Of a stretch of DNA of 64,000 nt, positions 1-9,075 are shown piece after piece. Within the stretch, counting starts at the first letter, position 1, and every line of letters begins with the position of its first letter. The DNA is taken from NCBI RefSeq assembly GCF_014737315.1, contig NZ_JPUF01000007.1, forward strand, positions 1 to 64,000, in the 5' to 3' direction. The notes under the pieces are model-generated. The model did not search any database, had not been told where the DNA came from, and worked only from the letters and a program-made list of their open reading frames with translations. The position numbers and the translations under genes are program-made. This DNA is from Treponema zioleckii. GTDB taxonomy: Bacteria > Spirochaetota > Spirochaetia > Treponematales > Treponemataceae.

Positions 1-215
1 TCTGTGTCTCATCCGTGTCAATCTGTGTCAAAAATTACCAGCTAACTCTCACTTGGTTGTGGTTTCGACTACGCTCAACCACCGGGGTTTTCAGCGCATC
101 TGTGTCCCATCCGTGTTTATCTCCGTTCATCTGTGTCAAAATTGCCAGCTAACTCTCATTTGGTTGTGGTTTCGACTACGCTCAACCACCGGGCTTTTTT
201 CAGTTTATCTGTGTC
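1..215. repeat. Dispersed TGTGTC/GGTTGTGG repeat block
   Basis: This stretch is made of degenerate units such as CATCTGTGTC and CATCCGTGTT, interleaved with two copies (55-87 and 162-194) of a unit beginning GGTTGTGGTTTCGACTACGC and ending CAACCACCGG. The unit can fold, because GGTTG pairs with CAACC. Related copies lie near 15045-15175, 40198-40255, 45650-45845 and 49800-50080, in both orientations. No convincing coding frame runs through it. It is best read as a mobile or scattered intergenic repeat family. Confidence 0.7.
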
Positions 216-419
216 CCATCTGTGTTAAAAATTGCGAAACAGGTTTTTCGCATTACAGGAAAGTTGACAAAAAATTGTCGAAACGAGAGTAAAAACGGCT
301 TTTGTGAACGTTTGCAAGGTGAGCCGCTTTGCGGCGTCAATAATTTTCCTTGCGCCTTGCACCGCGTGAACAAAAACGGCTTTTACGGTAGTGCAGACAA
401 TTTTTTACACTTGCAAGTT

Positions 420-425
420 TATAAT
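420..425 (+). promoter_or_regulatory. Probable -10 box for argS
   Basis: A perfect TATAAT lies 67 bases upstream of the argS ATG. The -35 region is poor, so the assignment rests mainly on the -10 and its position. The implied 5' leader would be about 60 bases. Confidence 0.35.
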
Positions 426-491
426 GTGGAAGCCGGGAGTTTAGTTATCCGTACCTTGTTACAACCTTTTTTTTTCTATAGAATAGCCGTT

Positions 492-2321
492 ATGGCAGAT
501 GCAAAATCACAATTTAGGACACTTATCGCAGATGCGGTAAACGAAATCATAAAAGAAAAAAATCTTGAATCAGATGTTGTTTTGGCTGAAAAAATTGTAG
601 TTCAGCCTTCCCCGAACCCGGAAATGGGTGACATTGGCTCACCGATGTTTATGTTCGCAAAAGCACTCAGAATCGCTCCTCCACAGATTGCGCAGGAGGT
701 TGTTGCAAAAATCGGCGCGAATGCAAAAGATTTGGGCGAAGTGCTTGCTGTTGGTCCTTATGTAAACCTTAAGATGGACAAGGCTGGAGCCGTAAAATCA
801 ATTCTTTCAAAAATCGAGAATGAAGGTGAGAATTTCGGAACTCTTGATAATGACGGAAAGCCGCACTTGGCTGGAAGCAAAATCATGATTGAGTTCTCTT
901 CTCCGAACACAAATAAGCCTCTCCACCTCGGTCACATGCGAAACGACGCTCTCGGAGAGTCAGTTTCACGAATTCTTAAAAAAGCGGGCGCAGAAGTTTG
1001 CAAGGTTGACCTTATCAACAACCGCGGAATTCACATTTGTAAGTCGATGCTCGCATACAAGCTCTTTCACGAGGCAAATGGCGACACTCCAGAAAAACTC
1101 GGCATGAAAGGCGACCACTTTGTAGGTCAGTGCTATGTTGAATTCGACCGCTACTTGAAAGGCGAAAAGGACAAGCCGGAAACGGCTCACCCGGAAGCTC
1201 AGGAAATGGCAGAAGAAATGCTCCGAAAATGGGAAGCTGGCGACGAAGAAACCCGAAAACTCTGGCAGACCATGAACGACTGGACTTTTAACGGCGTAAA
1301 AGAGACTTACGACCGCACTGGCGTTAGCTTTGATAAATTCTATTTTGAAAGCGAAACTTACCTTAAAGGAAAGGATGAGATTCAGAAAGGTCTTGAAAAG
1401 GGCGTGTTCTTTAAAGCTGAGGACGGTTCTGTCCGTGTTGATGTTACGGAGGCCGTTGGCAAAGGAAAAGACGGCGAAGACCACGAAAAAGTTTTGCTCC
1501 GAAAGGACGGAACTTCGGTTTACATCACACAGGATATTGGAACTGCAATCAGCCGCCACAACGACTGGGCTTTTAACGAACTTGTTTACGTTGTTGCAAC
1601 AGAACAGAACTTCCACTTTAAGGTTCTCTTCTATATTCTTAAAAAACTCGGTTTTGACTGGTCAAACAAACTCTATCACCTCGCTTATGGCTTGGTAAAT
1701 CTTCCGAACGGACGAATGAAGAGCCGTGAGGGTACGGTTGTTGACGCGGACGATTTGATTGACTCTCTGCATGCGGACGCTCTCAAAGCGATTAAAGAGC
1801 GCGGACGTGAGGAAGAAGTTGGAAACGCGGACGAGGTTGCTGAAAAAGTCGCTCTTGCCGCATTGCACTATTATCTTTTGCAGGTCAGCCCGATTAAGGA
1901 CATGGTTTTCAATCCAGAGGAATCTTTGAGCTTTAACGGAAACACGGGACCTTACTTGCAGTACATGGGAGCCAGAATCGCTTCGATTTTGCGAAAGGCT
2001 AATGACGAAGGAACGAGTCCTGCAAGCCCTGAAAAGGCTGCAAGCCTTCTTAAAGCCGGTGAAGAATGGGATTTGGTAAAACGCTTGGGCGAATACCCGG
2101 AGACCGTGGCTCGTTCAGCGACTGCAAAAGACTCTTCTATTATGGCAAACTACATTTACGACATTGCAAAACTCTTTTCGAAGTTCTATCAGCAGTGCCC
2201 GATTATGACCGCTGAAACAAAGGAACTAAAAGAAGCCCGCTTAACACTCGCAAAGGCAACGCTCCGCGTCCTCAAAGAGGCTATGGGATTGGTTCTCGTG
2301 CCGTATTTGGACAGAATGTAA
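492..2321 (+). CDS. argS: Arginyl-tRNA synthetase
   Basis: Class I aminoacyl-tRNA synthetase that charges tRNA-Arg in the cytoplasm. The 609-residue product has the usual family length. The HIGH signature is seen as PLHLGH at about residues 143-148, and a KMSKS-like RMKSR at about 408-412. The N-terminal part matches the tRNA D-loop-binding region and the C-terminal part the helical anticodon-binding DALR domain, ending at YLDRM. The frame is open further upstream to 222, but that part runs through repeat-like DNA, so the ATG at 492 (MADAKSQF) is preferred. No strong Shine-Dalgarno precedes it. The gene is monocistronic. Confidence 0.96.
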   Translation: MADAKSQFRTLIADAVNEIIKEKNLESDVVLAEKIVVQPSPNPEMGDIGSPMFMFAKALRIAPPQIAQEVVAKIGANAKDLGEVLAVGPYVNLKMDKAGAVKSILSKIENEGENFGTLDNDGKPHLAGSKIMIEFSSPNTNKPLHLGHMRNDALGESVSRILKKAGAEVCKVDLINNRGIHICKSMLAYKLFHEANGDTPEKLGMKGDHFVGQCYVEFDRYLKGEKDKPETAHPEAQEMAEEMLRKWEAGDEETRKLWQTMNDWTFNGVKETYDRTGVSFDKFYFESETYLKGKDEIQKGLEKGVFFKAEDGSVRVDVTEAVGKGKDGEDHEKVLLRKDGTSVYITQDIGTAISRHNDWAFNELVYVVATEQNFHFKVLFYILKKLGFDWSNKLYHLAYGLVNLPNGRMKSREGTVVDADDLIDSLHADALKAIKERGREEEVGNADEVAEKVALAALHYYLLQVSPIKDMVFNPEESLSFNGNTGPYLQYMGARIASILRKANDEGTSPASPEKAASLLKAGEEWDLVKRLGEYPETVARSATAKDSSIMANYIYDIAKLFSKFYQQCPIMTAETKELKEARLTLAKATLRVLKEAMGLVLVPYLDRM

Positions 2322-2482
2322 GGCTGCGTGGCAAGTTGACTTTGAGATAAAAAGTTGACTTTTGCACAGCCCGCGAGTTTTCCGAGTGAAAACTCGCAAA
2401 GAAGCTATAGCCGACTTTTTGATTAAAAATTGGCTTTTAGCGCAGCCTGTGAGTTTTCAAAGAAAAATTTGCGAAGGGGCTT
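2322..2482. repeat. Intergenic hairpin repeats after argS
   Basis: The spacer holds two related units. The first contains a perfect stem, GCGAGTTTTC (2373-2382) against GAAAACTCGC (2388-2397). The second (about 2446-2476) is a decayed copy. Neither has a U-tract, so they are not clear intrinsic terminators. The same palindrome type recurs near 15210-15290, 45720-45770, 56965-57000 and 57118-57155. Confidence 0.55.
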
Positions 2483-2488
2483 TTGTTT

Positions 2489-3064
2489 ATGAAATTTCTT
2501 GTATTATCTGATATCCACGGAAGTGCTTCCTGTTTGCAGAAGGCACTCGACTCATTTGAAAAAGATTGCGACGCGATTGTTATTTGCGGGGATTATTTGA
2601 ATCACGGACCGCGGAATCCGTTGCCGGACGGATGGAACACAAAATCCACGGCGGAGATTTTGAATGCGCGCAAAGACAAAATAATTTGCGTGCGGGGAAA
2701 CTGCGACAGCGAAGTTGACGAAATGATGCTCACTTTTCCTTGCTTGAACGCATATTCAAATATTTTTGTGGGAAAGCCTTCAAAAAACTCGGTGAACAGA
2801 ATCTTCGTTCATCACGGGCATTTGTACACCCGTGAAAAACTCGTGGATTGGCTTCCAAAAAATACGCTGGTGATTTCTGGACACACTCACGTTTGCGTTC
2901 TTGAAAAATCAGACGGTTTGGTTTGGTTCAATTCAGGTTCTGTGTCGCTTCCAAAATGCGAGGAAGGAAAAACTTGCGGAGTCGTGGAAGCTGACGAAAA
3001 CGGAGTGAGCAAGATTTCCCTCTATTCAATAGAAGGAAATCTCATAAAATCACTTTTGGTCTGA
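2489..3064 (+). CDS. YfcE/MJ0936-family metallophosphoesterase
   Basis: Small cytoplasmic phosphodiesterase of the calcineurin-like superfamily. The metal-site motifs are in order: SDIHG near the N-terminus, CGDYLNHG, GNCDSE, VHHGH and SGHTHV. At 191 residues it is close to E. coli YfcE. A TTG two codons upstream is possible, but ATG 2489 follows a purine-rich GAAGGGG at a better distance. The physiological substrate is unknown; family members hydrolyse simple phosphodiesters in vitro. It stands alone between argS and a convergent gene. Confidence 0.88.
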   Translation: MKFLVLSDIHGSASCLQKALDSFEKDCDAIVICGDYLNHGPRNPLPDGWNTKSTAEILNARKDKIICVRGNCDSEVDEMMLTFPCLNAYSNIFVGKPSKNSVNRIFVHHGHLYTREKLVDWLPKNTLVISGHTHVCVLEKSDGLVWFNSGSVSLPKCEEGKTCGVVEADENGVSKISLYSIEGNLIKSLLV

Positions 3065-3082
3065 TAAAATTTGGCAGTACAG

Positions 3083-4480
3083 TTAATCTTTCATGCCTAA
3101 AAGTTTTTTTGCCGTGCCGAAGGCTGTGTTTTCGTCCAAAACCGAACCTGCTTCCTGGAAAAACGGCAAAAAATCATCCACGATTGCCTTGTTTTTTTTG
3201 AATTCTTCTTCACTAGCTGAGCTGTAAATTGTGTTCAGAATTAGATATGTAAGCGGCGTGATGTTGAATTTGTCGGATTTCTCGGTCATTGAGCGTCTTG
3301 CTTTTTCGCCGAATTCAGATAGATACATTTTTAGCGAATTGTAAGACTTGAAGCTGATAAGCCTGTAAACGAGAGAGTTTGGAATTTCAGTAGAAATTGT
3401 TGAGCCGTCGCGGTAATTCAGGCCGAATTTTGCGCTTCCGATGATTTTGTCAACGTCCGAGCCTTTTTCAATAAGACTTTTGAGCGTTTTAGAATCGTCT
3501 GTTTCTGCCGCAAAAAGAAGTGCGTTTGAACCTGTTTTGCCTTCAATCTGCTTTACAAAGTCGTCCGGCGAAGAAGTTTTTTGAATCGAAAGCTCCACTA
3601 TTTTTTCAAGTTCTTCGCAATTCTTTGAAAGTTCCAAATCTTTTCCGTAGTATGCGTTGAACATTATTTTTCCAAGACCTGATTTTTCGTATGTCCGTCT
3701 CATTTGATGGAAAATCTGCATGTACTTTTCATTTTGGCTTTCTTTTGAAAGTTGTGAGAAATCGAGTTTTGAGATGAACTGCGAACTTTGCACCTGAATC
3801 AAATCTTCTGTGAATTTCTTTGGGCCGGCTTTTACGGAGGCTTTTCGCTGAATCGCGTAATAAAGAATTGAAACTCCGTTTATTCGTTCGGAGTCAAAAT
3901 TGATACCGTCGGCAAGCTGACTGAACTGTTCAAAATCCGCGTCGTCAATCGCTTTTTGAATCGGGTTTGCGGCAGTTCGTTTGTAGTCGTTGCTGGCGCG
4001 ATCCCTGGCTTTGTTTTGGTCAAGGCACATGTTCGGTGCGAATTGCAGCCAGAATTGTTCTTTTGAATTAAAATTTGTTATGAATCGTTCGTTTGCGGAC
4101 GCAAATACTTTTTTCTCAACGCCAAAATTCCAGAATTTCAGCGCGTTTTCTTTTTCTCCGATGTACATAAAGAACGCGAAGCCCTGCTGTAAAAAGGTCG
4201 GAAGGTATTCGGCGGCTTTGTCCGCGTGCGAGAGTGCTTGTGTGTAGTATTCTTTTGCCTTTAGACCGTTGTTCTGAGCCACTGAAACAAATCCGCGCAG
4301 CCACGGTTCAAAAAAATCTGCCTGTGCCGGGACTATTTCGCGAATCTGTGCAAAAAAAGGCTCAACGTCATGATTTTTGTAAACGTAATCCTGTGTGATT
4401 GAGTCATAAATGTAGATTATTGTCTGAGCTTTTGCCGAGTTCAGTTCTTGAGAAGTCTGTGTTTCGTTTTCCATATTCAT
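3083..4480 (-). CDS. Ankyrin-like repeat protein, unknown role
   Basis: A 465-residue soluble protein without a signal peptide. The N-terminal half is helical and TPR-like: AKEYYTQALSHADKAAEYLP resembles a TPR helix pair. The middle and C-terminal parts hold ankyrin-like units, seen as NGVSILYYAI and as GSNALLFAAETDD followed by LKSLIEKGSDVDKI. Such repeats usually mediate protein-protein contacts, and no catalytic motif is visible. Its start lies only 7 bases from a TATAAT, so the message may be leaderless, or the Met two codons later may be used. It converges on the phosphoesterase gene. Confidence 0.7.
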   Translation of the reverse strand: MNMENETQTSQELNSAKAQTIIYIYDSITQDYVYKNHDVEPFFAQIREIVPAQADFFEPWLRGFVSVAQNNGLKAKEYYTQALSHADKAAEYLPTFLQQGFAFFMYIGEKENALKFWNFGVEKKVFASANERFITNFNSKEQFWLQFAPNMCLDQNKARDRASNDYKRTAANPIQKAIDDADFEQFSQLADGINFDSERINGVSILYYAIQRKASVKAGPKKFTEDLIQVQSSQFISKLDFSQLSKESQNEKYMQIFHQMRRTYEKSGLGKIMFNAYYGKDLELSKNCEELEKIVELSIQKTSSPDDFVKQIEGKTGSNALLFAAETDDSKTLKSLIEKGSDVDKIIGSAKFGLNYRDGSTISTEIPNSLVYRLISFKSYNSLKMYLSEFGEKARRSMTEKSDKFNITPLTYLILNTIYSSASEEEFKKNKAIVDDFLPFFQEAGSVLDENTAFGTAKKLLGMKD

Positions 4481-4487
4481 GACGAAG

Positions 4488-4493
4488 ATTATA
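4488..4493 (-). promoter_or_regulatory. -10 box abutting the ankyrin-protein start
   Basis: A perfect TATAAT on the minus strand ends 7 bases before the ATG at 4480. If used, transcription would start at or within a base or two of the start codon. The -35 region is not convincing. Confidence 0.35.
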
Positions 4494-4555
4494 CTCCATT
4501 AGGCAAGAAAAACTCTAGCGAAAAACTTAGTTCACTTGATTGCTTTTTTGAAAAG

Positions 4556-4584
4556 TTTACGAAATGAAGGAAGTGAATTAGTAT
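4556..4584 (+). promoter_or_regulatory. Sigma70-type promoter for a candidate small RNA
   Basis: TTTACG (4556-4561) and TAGTAT (4579-4584) are separated by exactly 17 bases, a good sigma70 arrangement. No gene with a plausible start follows. Instead a strong terminator lies about 60-90 bases downstream. Confidence 0.45.
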
Positions 4585-4590
4585 ATGCAA

Positions 4591-4676
4591 AGAAAGACTC
4601 AATCAAGGTTACGGTCGGTCTTTACGCCAATGGTTAATTTAAAACCGCCTCTGTGGCAAGACGAGGCGGTTTTTTT
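4591..4676 (+). ncRNA. Candidate intergenic small RNA, about 85 nt
   Basis: The interval starts a few bases after a good promoter and ends in a strong intrinsic terminator. It can fold a first stem, AAAGAC (4593-4598) with GTCTTT (4618-4623), before the terminator stem. The 61-codon frame through it has no Shine-Dalgarno and runs on past the terminator into the antisense of the SulP gene, so a protein is unlikely. I do not recognise the family. Confidence 0.4.
4642..4676. terminator. Bidirectional intrinsic terminator
   Basis: AAACCGCCTC (4642-4651) pairs with GAGGCGGTTT (4663-4672) around an 11-base loop, with a T-run through 4676 on the plus strand. On the minus strand the stem is followed by TTTTAAATT, so it can also end the SulP transcript, whose stop is at 4685. 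Confidence 0.85.
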
Positions 4677-4684
4677 ATGCTCTC

Positions 4685-6394
4685 TTACTCCGCAGAAAGC
4701 AATTTTTTTGTGCGCTCCAGAGCTATATCAATGTTGTCGCACACGTTCTCTGCACCGATTTTTTCGATGAGCCCCATTTTTGTAAGAAGCTTTCGTGGCT
4801 GAACGTGAACTCCGCTCAAGACAAGAGTGATTTTTTGTCGCTTTAAGCCCGCAAGAGCCTGTTCCAACGCACGGATACCGCCGGCATCGAGATAATGAGT
4901 GTTTCTCATTCGCATAATCAGAACTTTTATCTCCGTACCGCTGATTCCTGCGCGTTCAAGAGCGATTTCGAATTTTCGGACTGTACCAAAAAAGAGCGGG
5001 CCTTCAATTTCGTAAACTACCGCACCTTTTGGAAGATTAAGTTTTTCTTCCGGCATGTCAATCGTGTTCATCGATGCGCCGATTCCATTTGAAATCTTGC
5101 CGTCAGAAGTCTCAACTTCGCTCACGTCAATCATTTTTTTGATGAAGAAGAATGCCGCAAAACCGAGTCCTACCTCAATGGCAACCGTCAAATCGACAAA
5201 AATCGTGATTAAAAAAGTGACTGTAAAAACACAAATGTCAGATTTTTGACCGTGCAAAAGTGCCTTGATTGCCGGGAAGCCGGCCATGTTCCATGCCACG
5301 TTTATAAGAACAGCCGCAAGTGCCGCCATTGGAATAAGCGAAGCGTACTTTCCCGCGAAAAGCAAAATTATAAGGAGCACGAGAGCATGAATGATTCCCG
5401 CGATTGGAGTTTTTCCGCCGTTTTTAATGTTCGTTGCCGTTCGTGCGATAGCTCCTGTTGCCGGAATTCCGCCAAAAAGTGGCGAAACGATGTTTGCGAT
5501 TCCCTGGCCGATAAGCTCTGTGTTCGAGTCATGCTTGTCGCCCGTCATACCGTCCGCGACAGCTGCCGAAAGAAGCGACTCAATAGCTGCGAGAACTGCA
5601 ATAGAAATAGCCGTTGGGAACAATTTGATGATTGTCTGCACACCAAAATCTGGCAAAGTTGGCTTTGGAAGCGAAGTTGGAATTTCGCCGATTGTTGTTG
5701 TTTCGTAGCCGTATTTTCGCAAAATCACGCTCAAAATCGTAGCGACGAGGATAACCAAAAGCGAGCCTGGAATCTTCTTGATGAATTTTCCCCAGACGAA
5801 CAGGAATACGAGTGAAACTGCCGCCATTACAAAAGAATAAGTGTCGATTGTTGAGAAAAAGTGACCGAATGCAATCATCTTCGGCAAAAAGTCACCCGGC
5901 ATTTTTGTGTATTCTTCGCCCAAAATCGTGAGTGGTGTGGAAAAATCTGTGGTGAGTCCGAAGAAGTTTCCGATTTGTCCGCCAGCGATTGTTACTGCGA
6001 TTCCTGCAGTAAAGCCTGTCACGATTGTATACGGAATGAATTTTACAAGTCCGCCCATTTTGAATACGCCGAGCATAATCAAAAGGATTCCTGCCATTAC
6101 CGTTGCCGTTGCGAGTCCCGAAAGCCCGAAGTTTGCCACAACGCCATAAACGATTACGGTGAACGCGCCTGTCGGTCCGCCAATCTGCACGGTGCTTCCG
6201 CCGAATGCCGAAATAAAAAATCCTGCGATTATGGCTGTAAAAATTCCTGCCGCCGCAGTTACGCCAGATGCGATTCCGAATGCGATTGCCAACGGAAGCG
6301 CAACGATGCCCACGATGATTCCAGCTATCAAATCGCTTACGAATTTGTCTGCGCTGTAAGTTTTGATGCTGTTGATGAGTTCTGGTTTGTACAT
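4685..6394 (-). CDS. SulP-family anion permease with STAS domain
   Basis: Inner-membrane anion transporter of the SulP/SLC26 family (sulfate, bicarbonate or a related anion). The 569-residue protein starts with SADKFVSDLIAGIIVGIVALP, the conserved entry to the first helices, and continues with about 10-12 hydrophobic segments. The C-terminal ~120 residues form a STAS domain, with MRNTHYLDAGGIRALEQAL matching the usual nucleotide-loop region. The substrate cannot be told from sequence. The gene is divergent from malQ and ends at a shared terminator. Confidence 0.93.
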   Translation of the reverse strand: MYKPELINSIKTYSADKFVSDLIAGIIVGIVALPLAIAFGIASGVTAAAGIFTAIIAGFFISAFGGSTVQIGGPTGAFTVIVYGVVANFGLSGLATATVMAGILLIMLGVFKMGGLVKFIPYTIVTGFTAGIAVTIAGGQIGNFFGLTTDFSTPLTILGEEYTKMPGDFLPKMIAFGHFFSTIDTYSFVMAAVSLVFLFVWGKFIKKIPGSLLVILVATILSVILRKYGYETTTIGEIPTSLPKPTLPDFGVQTIIKLFPTAISIAVLAAIESLLSAAVADGMTGDKHDSNTELIGQGIANIVSPLFGGIPATGAIARTATNIKNGGKTPIAGIIHALVLLIILLFAGKYASLIPMAALAAVLINVAWNMAGFPAIKALLHGQKSDICVFTVTFLITIFVDLTVAIEVGLGFAAFFFIKKMIDVSEVETSDGKISNGIGASMNTIDMPEEKLNLPKGAVVYEIEGPLFFGTVRKFEIALERAGISGTEIKVLIMRMRNTHYLDAGGIRALEQALAGLKRQKITLVLSGVHVQPRKLLTKMGLIEKIGAENVCDNIDIALERTKKLLSAE

Positions 6395-6754
6395 AAAAAC
6401 CCCAACTATTTTGAATGTAGAGATTTCTACATAATGCCCCTATTTGCGAAAAAACGCAACGGCTTTTAAATGCAAGAGTATGCTTCCGCGTATAAACTTG
6501 CGGGTGTAAAAAATTTGGTCTGCCGTTCGCTCGTCGCCTAAAAAATGATTGCCGAATCATTTTTTTTATCAATCTTTTTTTCGCTAGAATGCGTCTTTCA
6601 AAAAAAGCGAAGTAAATTCTAGAGGATTCTTTTGGAAAAATTCTATTTTGGGGTGTAAAATAGTTGTGTTATTTCTGATAAGTTTCGGAATCTATTTTTT
6701 GGATGCGTTTTTTTTGTAAAACTTGATATTGCAATAAAAAAGGAGATTGTAAAA
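6395..6754. other. Divergent intergenic region sulP/malQ
   Basis: This 360-base spacer should carry both promoters. It has a perfect 11-bp stem at 6540-6565 but no recognisable gene. The malQ ribosome-binding site, AAAAAGGAG, ends about 10 bases before ATG 6755. No clear operator or riboswitch was seen. Confidence 0.5.
6540..6567. terminator. Terminator-like hairpin between divergent genes
   Basis: AAAAAATGATT (6540-6550) pairs perfectly with AATCATTTTTT (6555-6565) across a GCCG loop, with a T-run on both strands. It lies between two divergent genes, where no terminator is expected. It may end an unrecognised short transcript from either side. Confidence 0.5.
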
Positions 6755-8386
6755 ATGAATATGACACGAAAAGCCGGGGTGCTTCTTCATCCTACTTCTT
6801 TGCCGGGAACGCCTGGAATCGGAACGTTTGGCAAGGCTGCTTATGATTTTATTGATTTTCTTTACGAAAGCGACATGAAAATTTGGCAGATTTTGCCGCT
6901 TGGGCCAACTGGCTATGGAGACAGCCCGTATCAGTCGTTTTCGACTTTTGCCCTGAATCCTCTGCTGATTGATTTAGAAAATCTTGTGGAACGTGGCTGG
7001 GCTTCTAAAAACGACGTTAAGACGCCGGAATACATTTCAAAGACCGGCAACGTAAATTTTGGTTCTGTTGTTTACTGGAAGACCGGTGCGCTCACAAAAT
7101 GCGCCGAATATTTTTTTAACCGGCTTACAGACACAAAAGACGCAGAATTCTTTGAGACAAAGCGGGCTTTTTACCAATTCTACAATGAAAATGAATTCTG
7201 GCTAAAAGATTTTGTGGCTTACATGAGCATAAAGTCTTACTACGAGGCGAAAGCCGAAGACGAGCGAAAATCTGGTGCGAATGTGAATGCTTCGTGGAAC
7301 GTTTACTGGGACGAAAAACTTGCCAAGCACGACGAGCAAGCTGTTGATTTTTGGGTGAACTCGCATCAGGATTGCGTTTTTTATGAAATCATTCAGTTCT
7401 TTGCATTTACTCAGTGGGACGAGATTCATAAATATGCTGAATCCAAGGAGATTGAAATTATAGGTGACGTGCCGATTTTTGTTTCTCCTGACTCAAGCGA
7501 TGTTTGGGCGAATCAAAAATACTTTCTTCTGAACGAGAACGGCTCGCCAAAATGCGTTGCGGGTGTTCCGCCTGATTATTTTTCTGCTACGGGGCAGCTT
7601 TGGGGAAATCCTCTTTATGACTGGGATTCCTTAAAGGCTGACGGATATTCTTGGTGGGTTAGCCGCGTAAAAAATATGTTAAAACTCGTTGATTACGTTC
7701 GAATCGACCATTTTAGAGGATTTGAGTCTTATTGGGCTGTTCCTTTCGGTGCGCCTAACGCGATGGGCGGGGAGTGGAAAAAAGGTCCCGGAAAGGCTCT
7801 GTTCGACGCTATTAAAAATGCCATTTGCCCTAACGGAGAGGAACTTCCTCTAATCGCCGAGGATTTGGGCGTTATTACCGACGAAGTGGCTTCTCTTCGC
7901 GACGAGTGCGGCTTTCCTGGCATGAAAGTTTTGCAGTTCGCGTTCTCAAAGGACGAAGCTAATAACGGCTCGCTCGTAAATGCGTTCCTGCCGCACAATT
8001 TTGCGACTCCGAATTGCGTTGTTTACACGGGCACGCACGACAACGACACGACTCAGGGACTTTTGAATTCTCTTGATGACGAAACGCTCTCGGTAATCGC
8101 TTCGTACATAAAAGGCGAGTTTGTTTCAAAAGAGAATGCCGTAAAAATGCGAGATTCTGGAAAAATGTGCCACGAGCTTATAAAACTTGCTTTTGCGTCA
8201 ACTGCAAAATTTGCCGTAATCCCGTTGCAGGATTTGTATGCTTTGGGCAGCGAGACCCGCATGAACATGCCTAGCACCAGCGGAACGAACTGGAGCTGGC
8301 GTGCGGACAAAAAATATATTTGTGGACCGAAAGCCGAAAAAGTTCAGGAATGGCTAAAAGAAATGGTTGTGTTCTACGCGCGCTAA
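6755..8386 (+). CDS. malQ: 4-alpha-glucanotransferase (amylomaltase)
   Basis: Transfers alpha-1,4-glucan segments between maltodextrins in the cytoplasm (glycoside hydrolase family 77). The 543-residue product has the family signatures: nucleophile Asp318 in RIDHFRGF, acid/base Glu369 in AEDLG, and Asp429 in GTHDND. The N-terminus LLHPTSLPGTPGIG is typical. AAAAAGGAG supports the ATG at 6755; a second ATG two codons later is possible. The gene is monocistronic and ends at a terminator. Confidence 0.97.
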   Translation: MNMTRKAGVLLHPTSLPGTPGIGTFGKAAYDFIDFLYESDMKIWQILPLGPTGYGDSPYQSFSTFALNPLLIDLENLVERGWASKNDVKTPEYISKTGNVNFGSVVYWKTGALTKCAEYFFNRLTDTKDAEFFETKRAFYQFYNENEFWLKDFVAYMSIKSYYEAKAEDERKSGANVNASWNVYWDEKLAKHDEQAVDFWVNSHQDCVFYEIIQFFAFTQWDEIHKYAESKEIEIIGDVPIFVSPDSSDVWANQKYFLLNENGSPKCVAGVPPDYFSATGQLWGNPLYDWDSLKADGYSWWVSRVKNMLKLVDYVRIDHFRGFESYWAVPFGAPNAMGGEWKKGPGKALFDAIKNAICPNGEELPLIAEDLGVITDEVASLRDECGFPGMKVLQFAFSKDEANNGSLVNAFLPHNFATPNCVVYTGTHDNDTTQGLLNSLDDETLSVIASYIKGEFVSKENAVKMRDSGKMCHELIKLAFASTAKFAVIPLQDLYALGSETRMNMPSTSGTNWSWRADKKYICGPKAEKVQEWLKEMVVFYAR

Positions 8387-8393
8387 AAAAAAT

Positions 8394-8439
8394 TGTGGTG
8401 GCTGAGCTTGTCTAACTAGCGAAACCACCACATTTTTTT
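8394..8439. terminator. Bidirectional terminator after malQ
   Basis: TGTGGTGG (8394-8401) pairs with CCACCACA (8425-8432), followed by seven T. A complementary A-run precedes it, so it can also serve the convergent lipoprotein gene. Confidence 0.8.
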
Positions 8440-8935
8440 AATAGTGTTCATCACGGAAAGTGAGTTTTTGCATTGAAAATTTTAATTCGATGAATGTCGT
8501 TTTTTCTTCAATGCTCTGGTAAGCCATAAGTTCTGTTTTGTCGCGAGTAATATAAAGCTTATTGCTCCCAGTTATTTTTGGTCGCTCAAAATAAGTCTTT
8601 TCATCTTCTTTTGTATAAAAATCAAGCAAATATCTTTTTACGTCTTGCTTAAAATCCCGAAGGTTTTCTTCGTATTCAAATGATTCTTTGTTTATATAAT
8701 TTCCAGTGAACAAGACTGTTGAATCGTCTTCCGAACCTGAAATTTCGGCTCTGAAAGTTTCTATTGAAAGCTGACCGTTTCTGCTTTCCGTATAGCTTCC
8801 GAGCCATGTTCCTACAATCCAATCATCATTAAAATCATCTATGGAGATTGCATTGGAATCATCCGAGCAAGATATTGTTAGTGTCAAAAAAAATATCCCA
8901 AGAAGCACAAGAAAAAAGTTGAGATTCTTTTTCAT
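8438..8935 (-). CDS. Putative lipoprotein, lipocalin-like N-terminus
   Basis: A 165-residue protein with a type II signal peptide (MKKNLNFFLVLLGIFFLTL) and lipobox LTISC. After a short acidic linker, the segment WIVGTWLGSYTES and the later beta-rich part resemble a lipocalin-type or META-like barrel start. No catalytic motif is visible. It probably sits in the periplasm or on the cell surface. I do not recognise a named family. Confidence 0.72.
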   Translation of the reverse strand: MKKNLNFFLVLLGIFFLTLTISCSDDSNAISIDDFNDDWIVGTWLGSYTESRNGQLSIETFRAEISGSEDDSTVLFTGNYINKESFEYEENLRDFKQDVKRYLLDFYTKEDEKTYFERPKITGSNKLYITRDKTELMAYQSIEEKTTFIELKFSMQKLTFRDEHY

Positions 8936-9075
8936 ATGACCCCCTGTTAAAAATAGTCTTAAAATTTATTATAAAATATTTTAAGAACATTTCAATTTAT
9001 TTTTCAATTTATTTTTTACAGTTAAAAAAAGCTAGAGTATTCCTTATATCGATTTTTTAAATTAAAATCAAGACT

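Noticed and set aside
1-215. Short recurrent TGTGTC units resembling a CRISPR array
   Set aside because: The units are of unequal length and spacing, highly degenerate and interspersed with the GGTTGTGG element. There is no constant repeat/spacer pattern and no cas gene.
222-491. Upstream extension of argS to 222
   Set aside because: The extra 90 residues are encoded by repeat-like DNA, have no homology pattern for ArgS and no ribosome site; the canonical N-terminus starts at 492.
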